Part shown: in pieces, positions 17,390-25,829 of the stretch | Layout of the letters: each line of letters begins with the position of its first letter | Numbering within the stretch: position 1 is the first letter of the stretch | Notes under the pieces: model-generated | What the model saw: the letters and a program-made list of their open reading frames with translations, nothing else | What the model was told of the DNA's origin: nothing | Databases searched by the model: none | Position numbers and translations under genes: made by a program | Assembly: GCA_028876385.1 (NCBI GenBank) | Contig: JAGWSF010000120.1 | Span: forward strand, 1-64,000 | Length of the DNA: 64,000 bases | Source: Acidobacteriota bacterium | GTDB taxonomy: Bacteria > Actinomycetota > Acidimicrobiia > Acidimicrobiales > Palsa-688 | Direction of reading: 5' to 3'

Positions 17390-18036
17390 TGGCCTACCTG
17401 GTCAAGGAGGTGTTCTACACACTGCAGGGTGAGGGCGCCCGAAGCGGGCGGCCGGCGGTGTTCTGCCGGTTCGCCGGCTGCAATCTCTGGACGGGGCGGG
17501 AGCGTCACCGCCCCTCGGCGGTCTGCCGGTTCTGCGACACCGACTTCGTCGGCACCGACGGGCCGGGCGGAGGTCGCTTCTCCAGCGCCGGGGAGCTGGC
17601 CGGGGCCGTCGCCGCGGCGTGGACGGGAAGTGGGCACCCCGAGGCGGCGCGTTACGTGGTCTGCACCGGAGGGGAGCCCCTCCTTCAGCTCGACGAGGCG
17701 CTGGTGGAGGCGCTGCACGAGCAAGGCTTCGAAGTGGGCCTCGAGACCAACGGGACCCTGCCGGCCCCGGTCGGGATCGACTGGGTGTGCGTTAGCCCCA
17801 AGGCGGGGGCGCCCGTCCGATTGGCCCGGGCCGACGAGATGAAGCTGGTCTACCCCCAGGACGGGCTAATGCCCGAAGACGCCGAGCGGCTCGACCTGGT
17901 CGCCGACCGGCTCTACCTGCAGCCCATGGACGGCCCGTTGCTGGCCGAGCACACCCGGGCGTGCGTCGAGTACTGCCTGGCCCACCCCCAGTGGAGCCTG
18001 TCGCTGCAGACCCACAAGCTGCTGGGCATCCCGTGA
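17389..18036 (+). CDS. queE: 7-carboxy-7-deazaguanine synthase QueE (radical SAM)
   Basis: 215 residues. VFYTLQGEGARSGRPAVFCRF is typical of the N-terminus. The iron-sulfur cysteines are in FAGCNLW and CRFCDTDF, with an extended spacer between first and second Cys as in some QueE subtypes. VCTGGEPLLQ and GLETNGTLP are the GGE and substrate motifs, followed by VSPKAG. It converts 6-carboxytetrahydropterin to 7-carboxy-7-deazaguanine. It overlaps queC and queD at its ends, so all three are translationally coupled. Confidence 0.95.
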   Translation: MAYLVKEVFYTLQGEGARSGRPAVFCRFAGCNLWTGRERHRPSAVCRFCDTDFVGTDGPGGGRFSSAGELAGAVAAAWTGSGHPEAARYVVCTGGEPLLQLDEALVEALHEQGFEVGLETNGTLPAPVGIDWVCVSPKAGAPVRLARADEMKLVYPQDGLMPEDAERLDLVADRLYLQPMDGPLLAEHTRACVEYCLAHPQWSLSLQTHKLLGIP

Positions 18037-18413
18037 GCGGCCACCGCGTCTTCCGGGAGTTCGGTTTCGAGGCGGCCCACCGCCTGCCTCGGGTCCCTGA
18101 AGGTCACAAGTGTGCCCGCCTCCACGGCCATTCGTTCCGGGTGGAAGTGCACGTGGAGGGACCGCTGGATCCCGGGCTCGGGTGGGTCATGGACTTCGCC
18201 GACTTGAAAGCGGCGTGGCAACCGGTGCACGACGCCCTCGACCACCGCTACCTCAACGACGTCGAAGGCCTGGAGAACCCGACCAGCGAGAACCTGGCCT
18301 CGTGGATCTGGGAGAGGCTGGCCCGGGGGGGACTGCCCGTGTCGCGCATCGTGGTGAGAGAGACCTGCACCTCGGGTTGCGTGTACGAGGGGCACCGGAC
18401 GTCGACTGGCTGA
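18033..18413 (+). CDS. queD: 6-carboxy-5,6,7,8-tetrahydropterin synthase QueD
   Basis: 126 residues from GTG 18033, overlapping the queE stop (GTGA). Zinc ligands are in FEAAHRL and LHGHSF, with the catalytic Cys in KCARLHGH. DHRYLND and ENPTSENLASWIWERL are also family blocks. It acts on 7,8-dihydroneopterin triphosphate made by GTP cyclohydrolase I. A GTP cyclohydrolase gene, queF and tgt are not in the window, so whether preQ0 feeds tRNA queuosine, a natural product or a DNA modification stays open. Confidence 0.93.
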   Translation: MSGHRVFREFGFEAAHRLPRVPEGHKCARLHGHSFRVEVHVEGPLDPGLGWVMDFADLKAAWQPVHDALDHRYLNDVEGLENPTSENLASWIWERLARGGLPVSRIVVRETCTSGCVYEGHRTSTG

Positions 18414-18430
18414 CCCGGCCGCCTCCTGTT

Positions 18431-20098
18431 TCAGAGCCGGCGGTACCAGTGCTCGGCCTGGCGCAGCCGGCGCTCCAGCTGCTCGAGGGTCGCCTCGGTG
18501 ACCTTGCCGACCCCGGCCAACCGGTTGAGCTCGGAGTTGACCTTGGCGTGGGACCATCCGGTTTTGTGGACCAACGCCCGGGCCATCTCGGCGTTGGCGA
18601 CCCGCAAGCGGGACTTGCGCTCCCGACGGGTGAGCAGAGGACCCGGTGGCGCTACGTCGGTCGGGCGTGCCACAGCCGCCGCCGGGTTGCCAGGGAAAGC
18701 GGAGGGGCCGCCCGACAGCGACGGCAGTTCGACCACCAGATCCTCGTCATGGTCGGCGTCGTGGGAGCCGGCCGCTTCGGCACCTCCCCCCGCTAGCTCG
18801 TGGGTGTCGGTCGCCACCGCCGAGATGACGGCGAACAGAGACAGCTGCTCGCCATCCCGGACGGCCTCCTCCCGCAGCTCGTCGAACTCGGCGGGGTCGG
18901 CCTCGGGCCGGGGGGCGGTGTCCCGGCGCAAGCTGTGTCGACGGGCCTCGGCGATGCGGTGGGCCCAGCCCCGTAACCGGGCGTCGTCAGGGATGAAAAG
19001 GTAGGCCTTCTGGTCGGGCACCCCCGGGGTCCAGCGCACCAGACGGCCGACGGCCTGCCGGAAGAAGAGCTCGGTGGTGGTGGTGGTGGCGTACACCCCG
19101 ACCCGCAGCCGGGGGATGTCCACGCCTTCCGACACCATGCGCACCGCGACCAGCCACGGGTCCTCGGAGCGGGCGAACGCCGCTATGCGGTCCGAGGCCG
19201 AGGGATCGTCGGAGGTGGCCAGAACCGGTTGCACCCCGTGGCGCCACGCCAGGGCGTCGGCGATGCCTCGGGCGTGGTCCACGTCGGTGGCGATGACCAG
19301 GCCACCCGCTTGGGGGTGGCTGCGGCGGATGGCCGTGAGGCGCTCGTGGGCCGAGCGCAGGACCGACGGCAACCAGTCGCCGTCGAGCGAAAGTGCCGCC
19401 CGGAGACGCTGATTGGCCCGGACGGTGTCCAGGGCATCGTCGAAACTGGCCTCCCAGGTGGAGCCGTCGGGCGCGCTCCACTCCATGTGGCCCCCGGTAC
19501 GGGGGAAGTACACGGGCCGGACGACCCGTCCGGCGCTGAGGGCGTCGCCGTAGCCGTACTCGTAGTCCGGTCGGGCCTCGTCGAGCTCGTAGCGGAGGAA
19601 CGGGATGCTCAGCGTGTCGGAGCGGAAAGGGGTTCCCGACAGGGACAGGCGCATGGCCGCCCCCTCGAAAGCGGCCCGCACCGCGGTGCCCCATGCCCGG
19701 TCGTCACCGGCATGGTGGATCTCGTCGAAGATGACCATGGCTCCGGTCACGAGTCGGGCCATCACCGGGGCGCACCCGGCGACCTGCTGGTAGGTGGTGA
19801 CGAGGCCGTGCATGTCCCGGGGCAGATCACCCTCGGCTGAGGTCCACTCGTGGTCGAGGTGCATCCCGAACCCGAGGGCGGCGGCCGCCCACTGGCGCTT
19901 GAGGTGGGCCGTGGGAGCGACCACCACCAGCCGACGGGGGCCACCCGGCGCAGCCAGCCGCCGGATGGCCGCGGTCAGCGCGAAGGTGGTCTTACCCGCC
20001 CCGGGGGTGGCCACCGTGAGGAAGTCCCGTCCGGCTGCCCCGTCGAGACGCTCGAGGGCTTGTTTCTGCCAGGGGCGGAGGCGGACGCGGTGGGACAC
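18431..20098 (-). CDS. SF2 DNA/RNA helicase (DEAD/DEAH-like)
   Basis: 555 residues. RPWQKQALERL is the Q-like N-motif, VATPGAGKTT is Walker A, VIFDEIHHAGDD is Walker B in DEIH form, LSLSGTPFRSDT is motif III, and MVSEGVDIP with FRQAVGRLVRWTPG are motifs V and VI. A Glu/Asp-rich linker (about 420-480) precedes a C-terminal helical domain (KTGWSHAKVNSELNRLAGV). This domain layout belongs to a widespread actinobacterial helicase of unclear role, possibly repair. It converges on queD with 17 bp between stops. Confidence 0.9.
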   Translation of the reverse strand: MSHRVRLRPWQKQALERLDGAAGRDFLTVATPGAGKTTFALTAAIRRLAAPGGPRRLVVVAPTAHLKRQWAAAALGFGMHLDHEWTSAEGDLPRDMHGLVTTYQQVAGCAPVMARLVTGAMVIFDEIHHAGDDRAWGTAVRAAFEGAAMRLSLSGTPFRSDTLSIPFLRYELDEARPDYEYGYGDALSAGRVVRPVYFPRTGGHMEWSAPDGSTWEASFDDALDTVRANQRLRAALSLDGDWLPSVLRSAHERLTAIRRSHPQAGGLVIATDVDHARGIADALAWRHGVQPVLATSDDPSASDRIAAFARSEDPWLVAVRMVSEGVDIPRLRVGVYATTTTTELFFRQAVGRLVRWTPGVPDQKAYLFIPDDARLRGWAHRIAEARRHSLRRDTAPRPEADPAEFDELREEAVRDGEQLSLFAVISAVATDTHELAGGGAEAAGSHDADHDEDLVVELPSLSGGPSAFPGNPAAAVARPTDVAPPGPLLTRRERKSRLRVANAEMARALVHKTGWSHAKVNSELNRLAGVGKVTEATLEQLERRLRQAEHWYRRL

Positions 20099-20241
20099 GG
20101 GAAGAGGGGCAGAGCGGAGGTCGGGGGGACGACGAGTCTGTCACGGCCGAGGCCGTGGTGGGCGCCGGTCGCCGTAGCGAGCTTGGGGAGCGACATGGGT
20201 AGAACTGTCATCGGGAGACCAGCAGCCAGAGGAGGTGCCCG

Positions 20242-20667
20242 GTGCCGAAGATGACCAGGGGTGGCCAGGTTGATCAGAACGAGTTGCCGTCGACGCTCCG
20301 GCGTTCACCGGCCAAGGCCCAGCGGACTTTCGCCAAGACCCACGACGCGGCGGTCGGCGAGTACGGCGAGGGTCGCCGGGCCCATCAGACCGCTTACGGC
20401 GCCGTCAAGCATTCCTTCGAGAAGGTCGGCGACCACTGGGAACCGAAGGAGGCCAAAGGGCCCTCCGACGAGCAGTCGGCGAGAGGCGGGGCCGCAACCT
20501 CTGAGAGGTACCGCTCCGAGGAGGGAGTGGACGCCAACGCCAGCAAGGCTCACCTCATGGACGTGGCCCGCCGCCTCCAAATTCCCCGACGGTCGACCAT
20601 GAACAAAGCCGAGCTGGTCGAAGCCATCAAGAAGGCCAACCGGCGTCTCAGCGCAGCGAGTCGCTGA
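20242..20667 (+). CDS. ChaB-family protein with C-terminal Rho-N/SAP-like segment
   Basis: 141 residues from GTG 20242, with GAGGAGG about 10 bases upstream. NELPSTLRRSPAKAQRTFAKTHDAAVGEYG is ChaB-like: LP near the N-terminus and a helical repeat with HxxA. The C-terminus SKAHLMDVARRLQIPRRSTMNKAELVEAI resembles the Rho N-terminal or SAP-type nucleic-acid-binding fold. Such fusions are common in actinobacteria, and the ChaB name (cation transport regulator) is historical. It is divergent from the helicase. Confidence 0.8.
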   Translation: MPKMTRGGQVDQNELPSTLRRSPAKAQRTFAKTHDAAVGEYGEGRRAHQTAYGAVKHSFEKVGDHWEPKEAKGPSDEQSARGGAATSERYRSEEGVDANASKAHLMDVARRLQIPRRSTMNKAELVEAIKKANRRLSAASR

Positions 20668-21026
20668 GCCCGCTCAGCTGGCCTGCCAGAAGCGCGAGCG
20701 GCGGCTCGCTCCCGCGTCTTCCGGCCGCGGCGATGGGGCCCTTTCGATGCGTTCCCTGACCATCCCTTCTGCAGCCGTCACCACGCCCGGGGGCCCAAAG
20801 CCCAGCGCGTCGCCGGCGCCTGCTGCCTGGGGGTGTAGAGCTCCGCTGCTCAGTTGGCGATCCTCTGTCGGTGTCCGAACCCCGCAGCGGCCGGCCCGTC
20901 GGATGAGGGACGGAAGAAGTCGCCGTCGGCGGTCATCCAGGCCGAGTGGGGGTGCCGAATACTGGGTGACCGACCCGGTGTGTCCGATAAGGCGCGCCGG
21001 CCAACAGAGCGGAGGGGAAGAATCCC
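20668..21026. other. Intergenic region upstream of the large secreted protein
   Basis: 359 bp with no supported gene. It must hold the promoter and leader of the secreted protein gene, whose Shine-Dalgarno is GGAGGGGAAG just before ATG 21027. I see several GC-rich inverted segments but no clear -35/-10 pair and no riboswitch I can name. Confidence 0.5.
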
Positions 21027-23408
21027 ATGACCAGGTCGACATCCAGATTCCGAAAGGGGGTGCTTCGCTCCTTCGTGGCTGTCGGCGGGCTGGCGTTGCT
21101 CGGCGCGACCGCGTCGGTCGTCGCCTCACCGTCGGCCAACGCCGCGAACGTGCGCGGTGCCTCCGGCACGCCCAACGTGCCGTCGGGTGGCAACGGCACC
21201 ACCATCAATCCGCTGCAGTACGGCTGCCAGAACGACCATTCCACCTGCGGTAACAACGGCGCCAACCGGGGTGGGGTGGGCGAGTCATACGCCTATCTGA
21301 ACGGGCAGTACATCCAGATCCTATATACCGAGAACTGGTACTGCGACGCCAACGTGTCCAGCGCGGCCAGCACTGGTTGCGAAGCGGGGGCGGCACCGTC
21401 CGCCAACCCGTCGGCCCAGTCGAGTGGCGGGACCGGGACCTCCCTCGGCAACACCACCCACGGCGATACCCTCTACATCCCCACGCCGCTGTTCTCCAAC
21501 CCTCCTCCCACTCAGTGCGCGGCGGGGACGGCCACGATGACTTGTATCGACCATCCGAAGACCATCGACTTGTCGCGTATCGCCTCGGCACTCCCGGGCA
21601 ATCCGTCGCCTTCTTCGGTGTCGGACGTCCCCATCCCGGCCCACAACCATGTGGTCGCAACCCGCAACGGGGGTAATCCCGAGTGGTGGAACGTGGAGGT
21701 GGTGGCTACCAGTAGCCCCTCGACGTTCAACTCCTTGACCAGCGTCTCGGCCATCAACTCCGCGGTGGCCGCCGGCACCGCAGTCGCCGTTCCTACCAAC
21801 GCCTATCTGTTCTTCCAGGTCCTTCCCGGGACGGTGCCGGCGGCGGTGGCGTCGAACGCCGCCAACCTCAACGCCGACCAGTACCCGCCGGGCAACCCGG
21901 CCGGGCCGGCGCCGGCGCCGAGCGCCCCGGACCAGTCCGAGACGGGCTCCACGTTCAATAACTTGAACTACGACTGCGGTCAGAGCGCCCCCAACTGCGA
22001 GAACCTCGGTATCGCCCACGGTTGGGTCTCCGGAACACCCGGGGCGGCCGGCCAGGATGTGCAGCTGCTGTACTCCGAGCAGCAGTTCTGCGATTCCTCG
22101 GTCGCCAACCCGGGAGCGGCCCCCTGCGAGGTCGGCAAGCCGGCGGCCACCGTGCCGCCTGGGGTGGGCGACTCGACGGTACCTACTGCGGCCAACTCGG
22201 CGCCGGGCGCAACCGGCGGTAACAGCCAGATCGACCCGCTGTACATCCCTGTACCGCTCGGTTTCACCCCGACCTACTCGCAGTGCCCTTCGGCCATCAC
22301 CTGCATTGATCATCCGATGACGGTCGACCTGTCCAACATCGCCCAGTACCTTCCGGGCAATCCCTCGCCGGCGTCGCTGACCAACGTGCCCCTGCCGAGC
22401 CATGACCATGTCATCCGCACACGTAACGCCGACCAGCCTGAGTGGTGGAATGTCGAGGTCGTTCCGGTCACGTCCCAGGCGCAACTGAACGCCGTCGAGA
22501 ACCTCAAGAACCTGACCGCCTCACAGGAGCTTCCCTTCAACCCGACCACCAATCCGGGCGGGGCCATCGACAGCAACATCTACCTGTGGTTCCAGACCCT
22601 CCCCGGCCAGGCGGTGAACACTCCCGGTCCGGTTCAGACCAGCTGTGTATCCCACCTGCCTTCAGGGCAGGTGGTGGCGGCCGCCCCGCTGGCCGACGGC
22701 ACCGGGTATGTCGAGGTTGACAGCGCCGGCGACGTCGCCGTCTTCGGCGGAGCGACCTGCTACGGATCCCTCAGTGGGCTCCGGCTCAACGCCCCCATCG
22801 TCGGGGTCGTCGCTGACCGCACCACCGGCGGCTACTGGATGGTCGGCGCAGATGGGGGTGTGTTCGCCTTCAACGCCCCCTTCTATGGCTCCACTGGTAA
22901 CGTGCAGCTCGCCAAGCCGATCGTCGGTATCGCCACCGACTTGAACAGCCAGGGCTACTACCTGGTCGCCTCCGATGGCGGCGTGTTCGCCTTCAACGAG
23001 CCGTTCCAGGGCTCGACCGGTGGCGTGCAGCTGAGCCGACCTGTTGTAGGAATGGCCGTCGACCCCACCCCCGGTCCGAACGGGATCAGGGGCTACTGGC
23101 TGGTGGCCTCCGACGGAGGCGTGTTCTCCTTCAACGCCCCCTTCTACGGCTCAGCCGGGAACCTGCCGTTGGCCTCTCCCGTCATGGCCATGTCGCCACT
23201 GTCGGACGGCTCCGGCTACCGGCTGTTCGCCACCGATGGAGGAGTGTTCGACTACAACGCCCCGTTCTACGGCTCGGCGGCCGGGGTCAAGCTGGCACGG
23301 CCCGTGATCGCCGGATCCAGTGACACCGGTACCGACGGATACTGGGAGTTCGGCAGCGATGGCGGGGTATTCACCTACAACGCCCCGTTCTACGGTTCCG
23401 CCGCCTGA
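21027..23408 (+). CDS. Large secreted protein: duplicated Cys-rich domain plus propeller-like repeats
   Basis: 793 residues. A basic n-region and hydrophobic core (about residues 9-35, ending near ANA) form a signal peptide. Two homologous domains follow (about 55-245 and 305-525). Each has NPLQYGCQ- or NLNYDCGQ-like starts, paired cysteines, a YIP[TV]PL block, CIDHP, LPGNPSP, a His-containing block (HNHVVATRN or HDHVIRTRN) and WWNVEVV. The rest is five to six repeats of the GYWMVGADGGVFAFNAPFYGS kind, about 40 residues each. No catalytic family recognised. The conserved Cys, His and Trp pattern suggests a disulfide-stabilised binding domain. It probably acts at or outside the cell surface. 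Confidence 0.8.
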   Translation: MTRSTSRFRKGVLRSFVAVGGLALLGATASVVASPSANAANVRGASGTPNVPSGGNGTTINPLQYGCQNDHSTCGNNGANRGGVGESYAYLNGQYIQILYTENWYCDANVSSAASTGCEAGAAPSANPSAQSSGGTGTSLGNTTHGDTLYIPTPLFSNPPPTQCAAGTATMTCIDHPKTIDLSRIASALPGNPSPSSVSDVPIPAHNHVVATRNGGNPEWWNVEVVATSSPSTFNSLTSVSAINSAVAAGTAVAVPTNAYLFFQVLPGTVPAAVASNAANLNADQYPPGNPAGPAPAPSAPDQSETGSTFNNLNYDCGQSAPNCENLGIAHGWVSGTPGAAGQDVQLLYSEQQFCDSSVANPGAAPCEVGKPAATVPPGVGDSTVPTAANSAPGATGGNSQIDPLYIPVPLGFTPTYSQCPSAITCIDHPMTVDLSNIAQYLPGNPSPASLTNVPLPSHDHVIRTRNADQPEWWNVEVVPVTSQAQLNAVENLKNLTASQELPFNPTTNPGGAIDSNIYLWFQTLPGQAVNTPGPVQTSCVSHLPSGQVVAAAPLADGTGYVEVDSAGDVAVFGGATCYGSLSGLRLNAPIVGVVADRTTGGYWMVGADGGVFAFNAPFYGSTGNVQLAKPIVGIATDLNSQGYYLVASDGGVFAFNEPFQGSTGGVQLSRPVVGMAVDPTPGPNGIRGYWLVASDGGVFSFNAPFYGSAGNLPLASPVMAMSPLSDGSGYRLFATDGGVFDYNAPFYGSAAGVKLARPVIAGSSDTGTDGYWEFGSDGGVFTYNAPFYGSAA

Positions 23409-23426
23409 TCAGCACCATCGGGTAGG

Positions 23427-23484
23427 AGCCAGCCGAATTCGGCTGGCTCACGAGGGGGGCGGGGCTTCGGCCCCGCCCCCCTCG
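23427..23484 (+). terminator. Double hairpin terminator with UUCG tetraloop
   Basis: Bases 23427-23448 form a perfect 22-bp palindrome centred on GAATTC. Immediately after, 23451-23465 pairs perfectly with 23470-23484 (15 bp, mostly G-C) around a TTCG loop closed by C-G, the extra-stable UUCG tetraloop. It lies 18 bp after the stop of the secreted protein gene. No T-tract follows, so it may act as a terminator without U-tract or as an mRNA-stabilising 3' structure. Confidence 0.75.
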
Positions 23485-23633
23485 CGTCCGCCCGGCTGCT
23501 TCCAACCCCGCCCCTCGTGGTCCACAGGGGTGTATCCTGACCGTTGAGCGCACGCGTGTGCGCAGTGGCCCTTTCCGTCACGTCGCCCCGGACCACGGTG
23601 GCGCGTCGTTGGCCTGGAGGAGAAGGGGCCGCT

Positions 23634-24872
23634 GTGGGGACCAACTTTGCTGCTGGGGAATCGACGAGACAGGTCGGCTCGGTGGTGGCCGAGCCTGGCA
23701 GTGCACCATCGGGCGTCTACGCTCAAGTGGCAGCACTCCTGCATGAGTCCCGAAGGCAGGCACCTGACGAACTAGGGACGTTCCTCGGGCGCCGGGTGGC
23801 TCAGTTCGGGATGCGGGAACTCTCCGTGTACGTCAGCGACTTCGAGCAGCGCAACCTTGTCCCGATCCCAGGGTCAGCAGCAACGACGTCGTTGGATATA
23901 GACGCCTCGCGCGGCGGGCGGTGCTTCACGACTGCTGGGCAGGTTCAAGAGCGGACCGACGGTGGCGTCCGCCTCTGGAGTGTCGTGGTGGATGGGGCGG
24001 CGCGCCTCGGCGTAATCGGCGTCACGGTGCCCGAGGTGGACGACGAGGTGCGGGCGCTCGCCGACAGCCTGGCCGGGGTGGTCGCCGCCCTGTTGGTCAC
24101 CCGGGGCCAGTGCACCGACGTGTATACAGGGATCCGGCGCAGCCAGAACTTCAGCTTGGCGGCTGAGATCCAATGGGACCTTCTCCCACCCTTGAGCCTC
24201 GACAGCGGGCGGGTGTCAGTGGCTGGGTTGATCCAACCCGCCTACGAAGTGGGAGGCGACTCCTTCGACTACGCCGTGAACGGTGACACCCTCGACTTCG
24301 CGGTGTTCGACGCGATGGGTCACGGGCTCGAATCGAGCCAGCTCGCCCACCTGGCCGTCAGCAGCTACCGTCACAGCCGCCGATCCGGCCTGGGCCTCGA
24401 GGGCACTTACGAGGCCATGGACACCGTCATCGCCGGCAGAAGTGGCGGGGAGGCCTACGTCACGTGCATCCTCGCTCGACTGAACCTGCTCGACGGCACC
24501 TTGAGCTGGATCAACGTCGGTCACCCGCGCCCGATCCTGGTGCGCGCCGGTAGTGTCGTCGGTCCTCTGGAGTGCCAGCCGACGTTGCCCGCCGGACTGG
24601 CCGGAGGCCCCGGCGTCGACAGTCTCATTCTGGTCGGCCATGATGTCATGGAGCCGGGGGACCGGCTCTTTTGCATCACCGATGGAGTCGTCGACTCACA
24701 CCGCCCAGGCGGCGAGGACTTCGGGGAGGAACGGCTCATCGAGCTACTCAGTGAGCAATCCAGCACCAGACTGGACGCGGCAGAGACGGTACGTCGGCTA
24801 TCACACGCGGTGCTCGACTATCACGGCGTTCTGAGCGACGATACGACCGCCTTTCTCGTCGAGTTCCACTAG
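23634..24872 (+). CDS. SpoIIE-type PP2C phosphatase with N-terminal GAF-like region
   Basis: 412 residues from GTG 23634, with GGAGGAGAAGG upstream; an earlier in-frame GTG at 23544 has no such site. The first 175 residues look like a GAF-type sensory fold. The C-terminal part has SLAAEIQWDLLPP, YEVGGDSFDYAVNG, AVFDAMGHGLESS, NVGHPRPILVRAG, LFCITDGVVDS and LSDDTTAFLVEF, with the Asp residues that bind Mn/Mg in SpoIIE/RsbU phosphatases. It should dephosphorylate an anti-anti-sigma factor in a partner-switching pathway. A matching HATPase gene lies at 46672-47145. A 6-bp inverted repeat sits about 75 bp before the start. Confidence 0.88.
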   Translation: MGTNFAAGESTRQVGSVVAEPGSAPSGVYAQVAALLHESRRQAPDELGTFLGRRVAQFGMRELSVYVSDFEQRNLVPIPGSAATTSLDIDASRGGRCFTTAGQVQERTDGGVRLWSVVVDGAARLGVIGVTVPEVDDEVRALADSLAGVVAALLVTRGQCTDVYTGIRRSQNFSLAAEIQWDLLPPLSLDSGRVSVAGLIQPAYEVGGDSFDYAVNGDTLDFAVFDAMGHGLESSQLAHLAVSSYRHSRRSGLGLEGTYEAMDTVIAGRSGGEAYVTCILARLNLLDGTLSWINVGHPRPILVRAGSVVGPLECQPTLPAGLAGGPGVDSLILVGHDVMEPGDRLFCITDGVVDSHRPGGEDFGEERLIELLSEQSSTRLDAAETVRRLSHAVLDYHGVLSDDTTAFLVEFH

Positions 24873-25035
24873 TCACGGCCGGCGGCCACGGGCCGGCGGC
24901 TGCGGCCGGTCGCGTTGTGCGATCGAACCGGCATCGACCCCCTTCCGCGGCCCGGCGAAGAGCCCTAGAAATAGCCTCTGAACAGGACTTAAAGGGCTTA
25001 GCGGCATCCCCGGTGTCTGCTACAGTCATCGTCAC
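24873..25035. promoter_or_regulatory. Orphaned tRNA-Ser promoter region left of the island
   Basis: The segment is similar in blocks to the DNA before the intact tRNA-Ser: a GGCGGCTGCG(G/A)CCGG(T/C)CGCG-like block, a CTCTGA(A/G)CAGGACTT block, and TCTGCTACAGT just before the repeat. TACAGT at 25021-25026 is 9 bp before the truncated tRNA, the same distance as at the right end, and is the likely -10. I infer that this is the original chromosomal promoter of the tRNA gene, now driving only a 5' fragment. Confidence 0.65.
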
Positions 25036-25074
25036 GGAGAGGTGCGAGAGCGGCCGAATCGGACTCACTGCTAA
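25036..25074 (+). repeat. Left attachment site / truncated tRNA-Ser 5' half
   Basis: The 39 bases are identical to positions 1-39 of the tRNA-Ser at 41005. They run from the 5' acceptor strand through the D arm to the end of the anticodon loop (CTGCTAA). After that the sequences diverge (CGCAG here, TGAGT in the tRNA). Strand exchange in the anticodon loop would leave exactly this fragment. Confidence 0.88.
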
Positions 25075-25192
25075 CGCAGGGAACGGGCGATTTTTCGCCA
25101 GCGCCAAAATGGGCGAAACCAAGAAAACTGCAGGTCAGCCCTAGGAAACTGGACCGGGCAGGTCTTCCGTTACTGGCCGCTGGTGGCCGTCC

Positions 25193-25227
25193 GTTGCGTT
25201 GCGCTGTTGAATCAGCGTTGAACGCAT
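25193..25227 (+). repeat. Left arm-type repeat of the island
   Basis: 35 bp matching 40815-40849 in direct orientation with one mismatch. It ends in GTTGAACGCAT. That 11-mer recurs at 25326-25336, directly after a partial copy at 25316-25325. Repeats placed like this inside both ends of an element are typical of tyrosine-integrase arm-binding sites. Confidence 0.75.
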
Positions 25228-25270
25228 AAAGCGCCAGAGGCGCCTGAAAGTCGTGAGTTGGACGAGTTCA

Positions 25271-25298
25271 GGACCTTCGATCCGGTGTTCGAAGGTCC
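25271..25298. promoter_or_regulatory. Perfect 10-bp inverted repeat
   Basis: GGACCTTCGA (25271-25280) and TCGAAGGTCC (25289-25298) pair perfectly across 8 bp. It lies between two arm-type motifs, so it may bind an accessory protein such as an excision factor, or form a hairpin. There is no T-tract. Confidence 0.55.
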
Positions 25299-25829
25299 GG
25301 TAGCGGCCCCGCTCTGTTGAACGCGGTTGAACGCATTCGTCTCCGGTTGGCAGGTCCGGACTTCGGTCATGTGAGGAGGCTCATCATGTCGTCAACTGTT
25401 CTGGCCGAGGACACGAGGCCGGCCGGTGGCCCGGCCGACTCGGGAATGGGCCAGGCCGCTGAATCGTCGTGTCAACGGTCTCGTCTGGTCCCGACTCCAC
25501 CACGACTGCGGACCGTTGTCGACGATCCAGGATCGTGTGGTTGTGACGCCCAAGTGCAGCAGCACCCGGTTCCAGGCCGAGCGGGTCCGGGAGAGGAGGG
25601 CGACCCGGACGCTTCCTAAGCGATCAACCCGACTTGCCGCCTGAGCGCGACATCGGGACTCGCACTGAACGGCACTTTGCGGCGCTGGTGGTAGCGGTCT
25701 CACTGTCGGGATATCGGGGCGGGTGCCACGGTTGCGGCGAATGAGCTTCGACCGCGGCCATGGGACAGGCCTCGAGTGCGACGAGGCACGCCCCCTGTTA
25801 TTGGCCAGCGTCGGTGGTGGTCATATCTC

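Larger units (their letters stand above)
25075..25829. other. Left end of the island, no supported gene
   Basis: 755 bp between the left repeat and the TetR gene. It contains the integrase arm-type repeats described separately and a perfect inverted repeat at 25271-25298. Short open frames exist between 25317 and 25644, but none shows a recognisable protein pattern or a convincing start. It may include remnants of older genes. Confidence 0.5.

Noticed and set aside
20747-21253. Open frame overlapping the start of the large secreted protein.
   Set aside because: The overlapping frame has a full signal peptide, start and domain structure. The alternative is Arg/Gly-rich shadow.
25317-25644. 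Short open frames in the left end of the island.
   Set aside because: Two overlapping frames, no start signal, no recognisable motif.
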